6,752 nucleotides of DNA from Eudoraea sp. (GTDB taxonomy: Bacteria > Bacteroidota > Bacteroidia > Flavobacteriales > Flavobacteriaceae): contig JAHEBI010000139.1 of assembly GCA_024642325.1 (NCBI GenBank), positions 1-6,752 on the forward strand, given 5' to 3'. Each line of letters starts with the position of its first letter. Position 1 is the first letter of the stretch. Positions 5,884-6,752 of this stretch are shown piece after piece. A program made the position numbers and the translations under genes. The notes beneath the pieces were generated by a model, which was given only the letters and a program-made list of their open reading frames with translations, did not search any database and was not told where the DNA came from.

Positions 5884-6752
5884 TTACAAGTCATATTGTT
5901 TAATCTTTCTGTACAGTGTTCGTTCAGAAATGCCCAATTCTGCAGCTGCAGCTTTGCGTTTACCTTTATTTCTTTCCAGGGATTTCCGGATTAATTCAAT
6001 TTCTTTCTCCTGTAAAGAAAGTGTTTCTTCCTCTTCTATTTCTTCTGCAAAATCATATTTGTCTTCCTGCCGTATTTCCTGTCTTGTATCTATTCTGGCT
6101 TCCGGTAATGGTAAAGCTTTTAATGCTTTACTCTTTTCTTCCTTAACATCCTCCCCATTAGAACCATAAATCTTACGGATCAGATTTTCATTTTCCTCCT
6201 GTACTTTGGCAGAATCATTGTTTCGAAGCATTTCCAAAGTAAGTTTTTTGAGATCATTCAGATCGCCTTTCATATCAAACAATACTTTGTAAAGAATCTC
6301 CCTTTCGTTACTGAAGTCATTCTCCTTTTTTCCCCTTCCGATTACAGCAGGGAGATTGGAGTCGCTGGCATGAGGCAAATAGTCGTTTAAAGTAGATAAG
6401 GTAATATTTCTCTCCTGTTCTAAAACCGAAATTTGTTCCGCGACATTTCTCAATTGCCGGATATTTCCCGGCCATCTGTATTTGGTGAGTAGTTGTATGG
6501 CATCATCCTGAAGCCTTATTGTGGGCATTTTGTACTTCTGGCTAAAATCAGATGCAAATTTTCTAAATAATAAATGTACATCCTCACTTCGTTCTCGCAG
6601 CGGGGGAATATGAATTTCAACCGTACTCAATCGGTAATATAAATCCTCCCTGAATTTTCCTTTTTTGATGGCCTCTAATATATTCATGTTGGTGGCAGCC
6701 ACAATTCGAACATTGGTTTTTTGTACCTGCGAGGACCCCACTTTAAGAAATT
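5884..6752 (-). CDS. Sigma-54-dependent transcriptional activator, C-terminal part (5' truncated by window edge)
   Basis: Partial NtrC-family enhancer-binding protein. Such proteins bind upstream DNA and use ATP hydrolysis to open sigma-54 RNA polymerase complexes. The frame runs to the window edge (FLKVGSSQ...); the GTG at 6741 lies inside the domain and is not a start. Visible: the sensor I strand VRIVAATN (about 6711-6688), the arginine-finger region FREDLYYRLS, IHIPPLRER, the sensor II motif WPGNIRQLRN (about 6474-6445), an unusually long linker of about 130 residues with LYKVLFDMKGDLNDLKKLTLEML and a Glu-rich stretch, and a Fis-type helix-turn-helix at the very C-terminus (RKAAAAELGISERTLYRKIKQYDL). 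Walker A, Walker B, the GAFTGA loop and any N-terminal sensory or receiver domain lie outside the window, so the signal it responds to is unknown. It is first in the visible row leading to lptE and secG. Confidence 0.93.
   Translation of the reverse strand, partial: FLKVGSSQVQKTNVRIVAATNMNILEAIKKGKFREDLYYRLSTVEIHIPPLRERSEDVHLLFRKFASDFSQKYKMPTIRLQDDAIQLLTKYRWPGNIRQLRNVAEQISVLEQERNITLSTLNDYLPHASDSNLPAVIGRGKKENDFSNEREILYKVLFDMKGDLNDLKKLTLEMLRNNDSAKVQEENENLIRKIYGSNGEDVKEEKSKALKALPLPEARIDTRQEIRQEDKYDFAEEIEEEETLSLQEKEIELIRKSLERNKGKRKAAAAELGISERTLYRKIKQYDL

Overview
The window looks like a chromosomal segment from a member of the Bacteroidota, most likely Flavobacteriaceae. The evidence is the AT-rich intergenic DNA without clear Shine-Dalgarno sequences, the gene row sigma-54 activator / lptE / TPR-like protein / secG / groES / groEL (an order I recall from this phylum), the GroEL tail ending GGMPGMM, and the SecG type with a Gly-rich loop. 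The genus cannot be fixed from this sequence.

Left arm (1-1704, + strand): the 3' end of a copper-type P1B ATPase gene (copA-like) is followed after 43 bp by a complete CusB-type periplasmic adaptor with an N-terminal heavy-metal-binding domain. Together they suggest copper/silver detoxification: the ATPase moves Cu(I) out of the cytoplasm, and the adaptor would deliver periplasmic metal to an RND pump that is not in the window. This half has the look of accessory resistance cargo.

Junction (1705-1912): about 160 bp with no convincing gene, then a strong hairpin with an A-tract on one side and a T-tract on the other. It can end transcription from both converging units.

Right arm (1913-6752, - strand, so read from right to left): the 3' part of a sigma-54-dependent activator (AAA+ domain plus Fis-type HTH), lptE (LPS-transport lipoprotein, TTG start), a conserved single-TPR protein of unknown role, secG (stop and start codons abut as TAAATG), a terminator hairpin, then groES and groEL. 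The first four look like one transcription unit concerned with the envelope and protein export.

The most interesting point lies in the groES leader. I find no CIRCE element and no good Bacteroidota sigma-A promoter there. Instead there is a well-spaced -24/-12 (sigma-54) promoter match at 3886-3901, with an inverted repeat (the secG terminator) about 60-90 bp upstream of the predicted start, where an activator site could lie. Since a sigma-54 activator is encoded in the same gene row, this suggests chaperonin control by RpoN and possibly by that neighbour. It is a testable hypothesis, not a demonstrated circuit.
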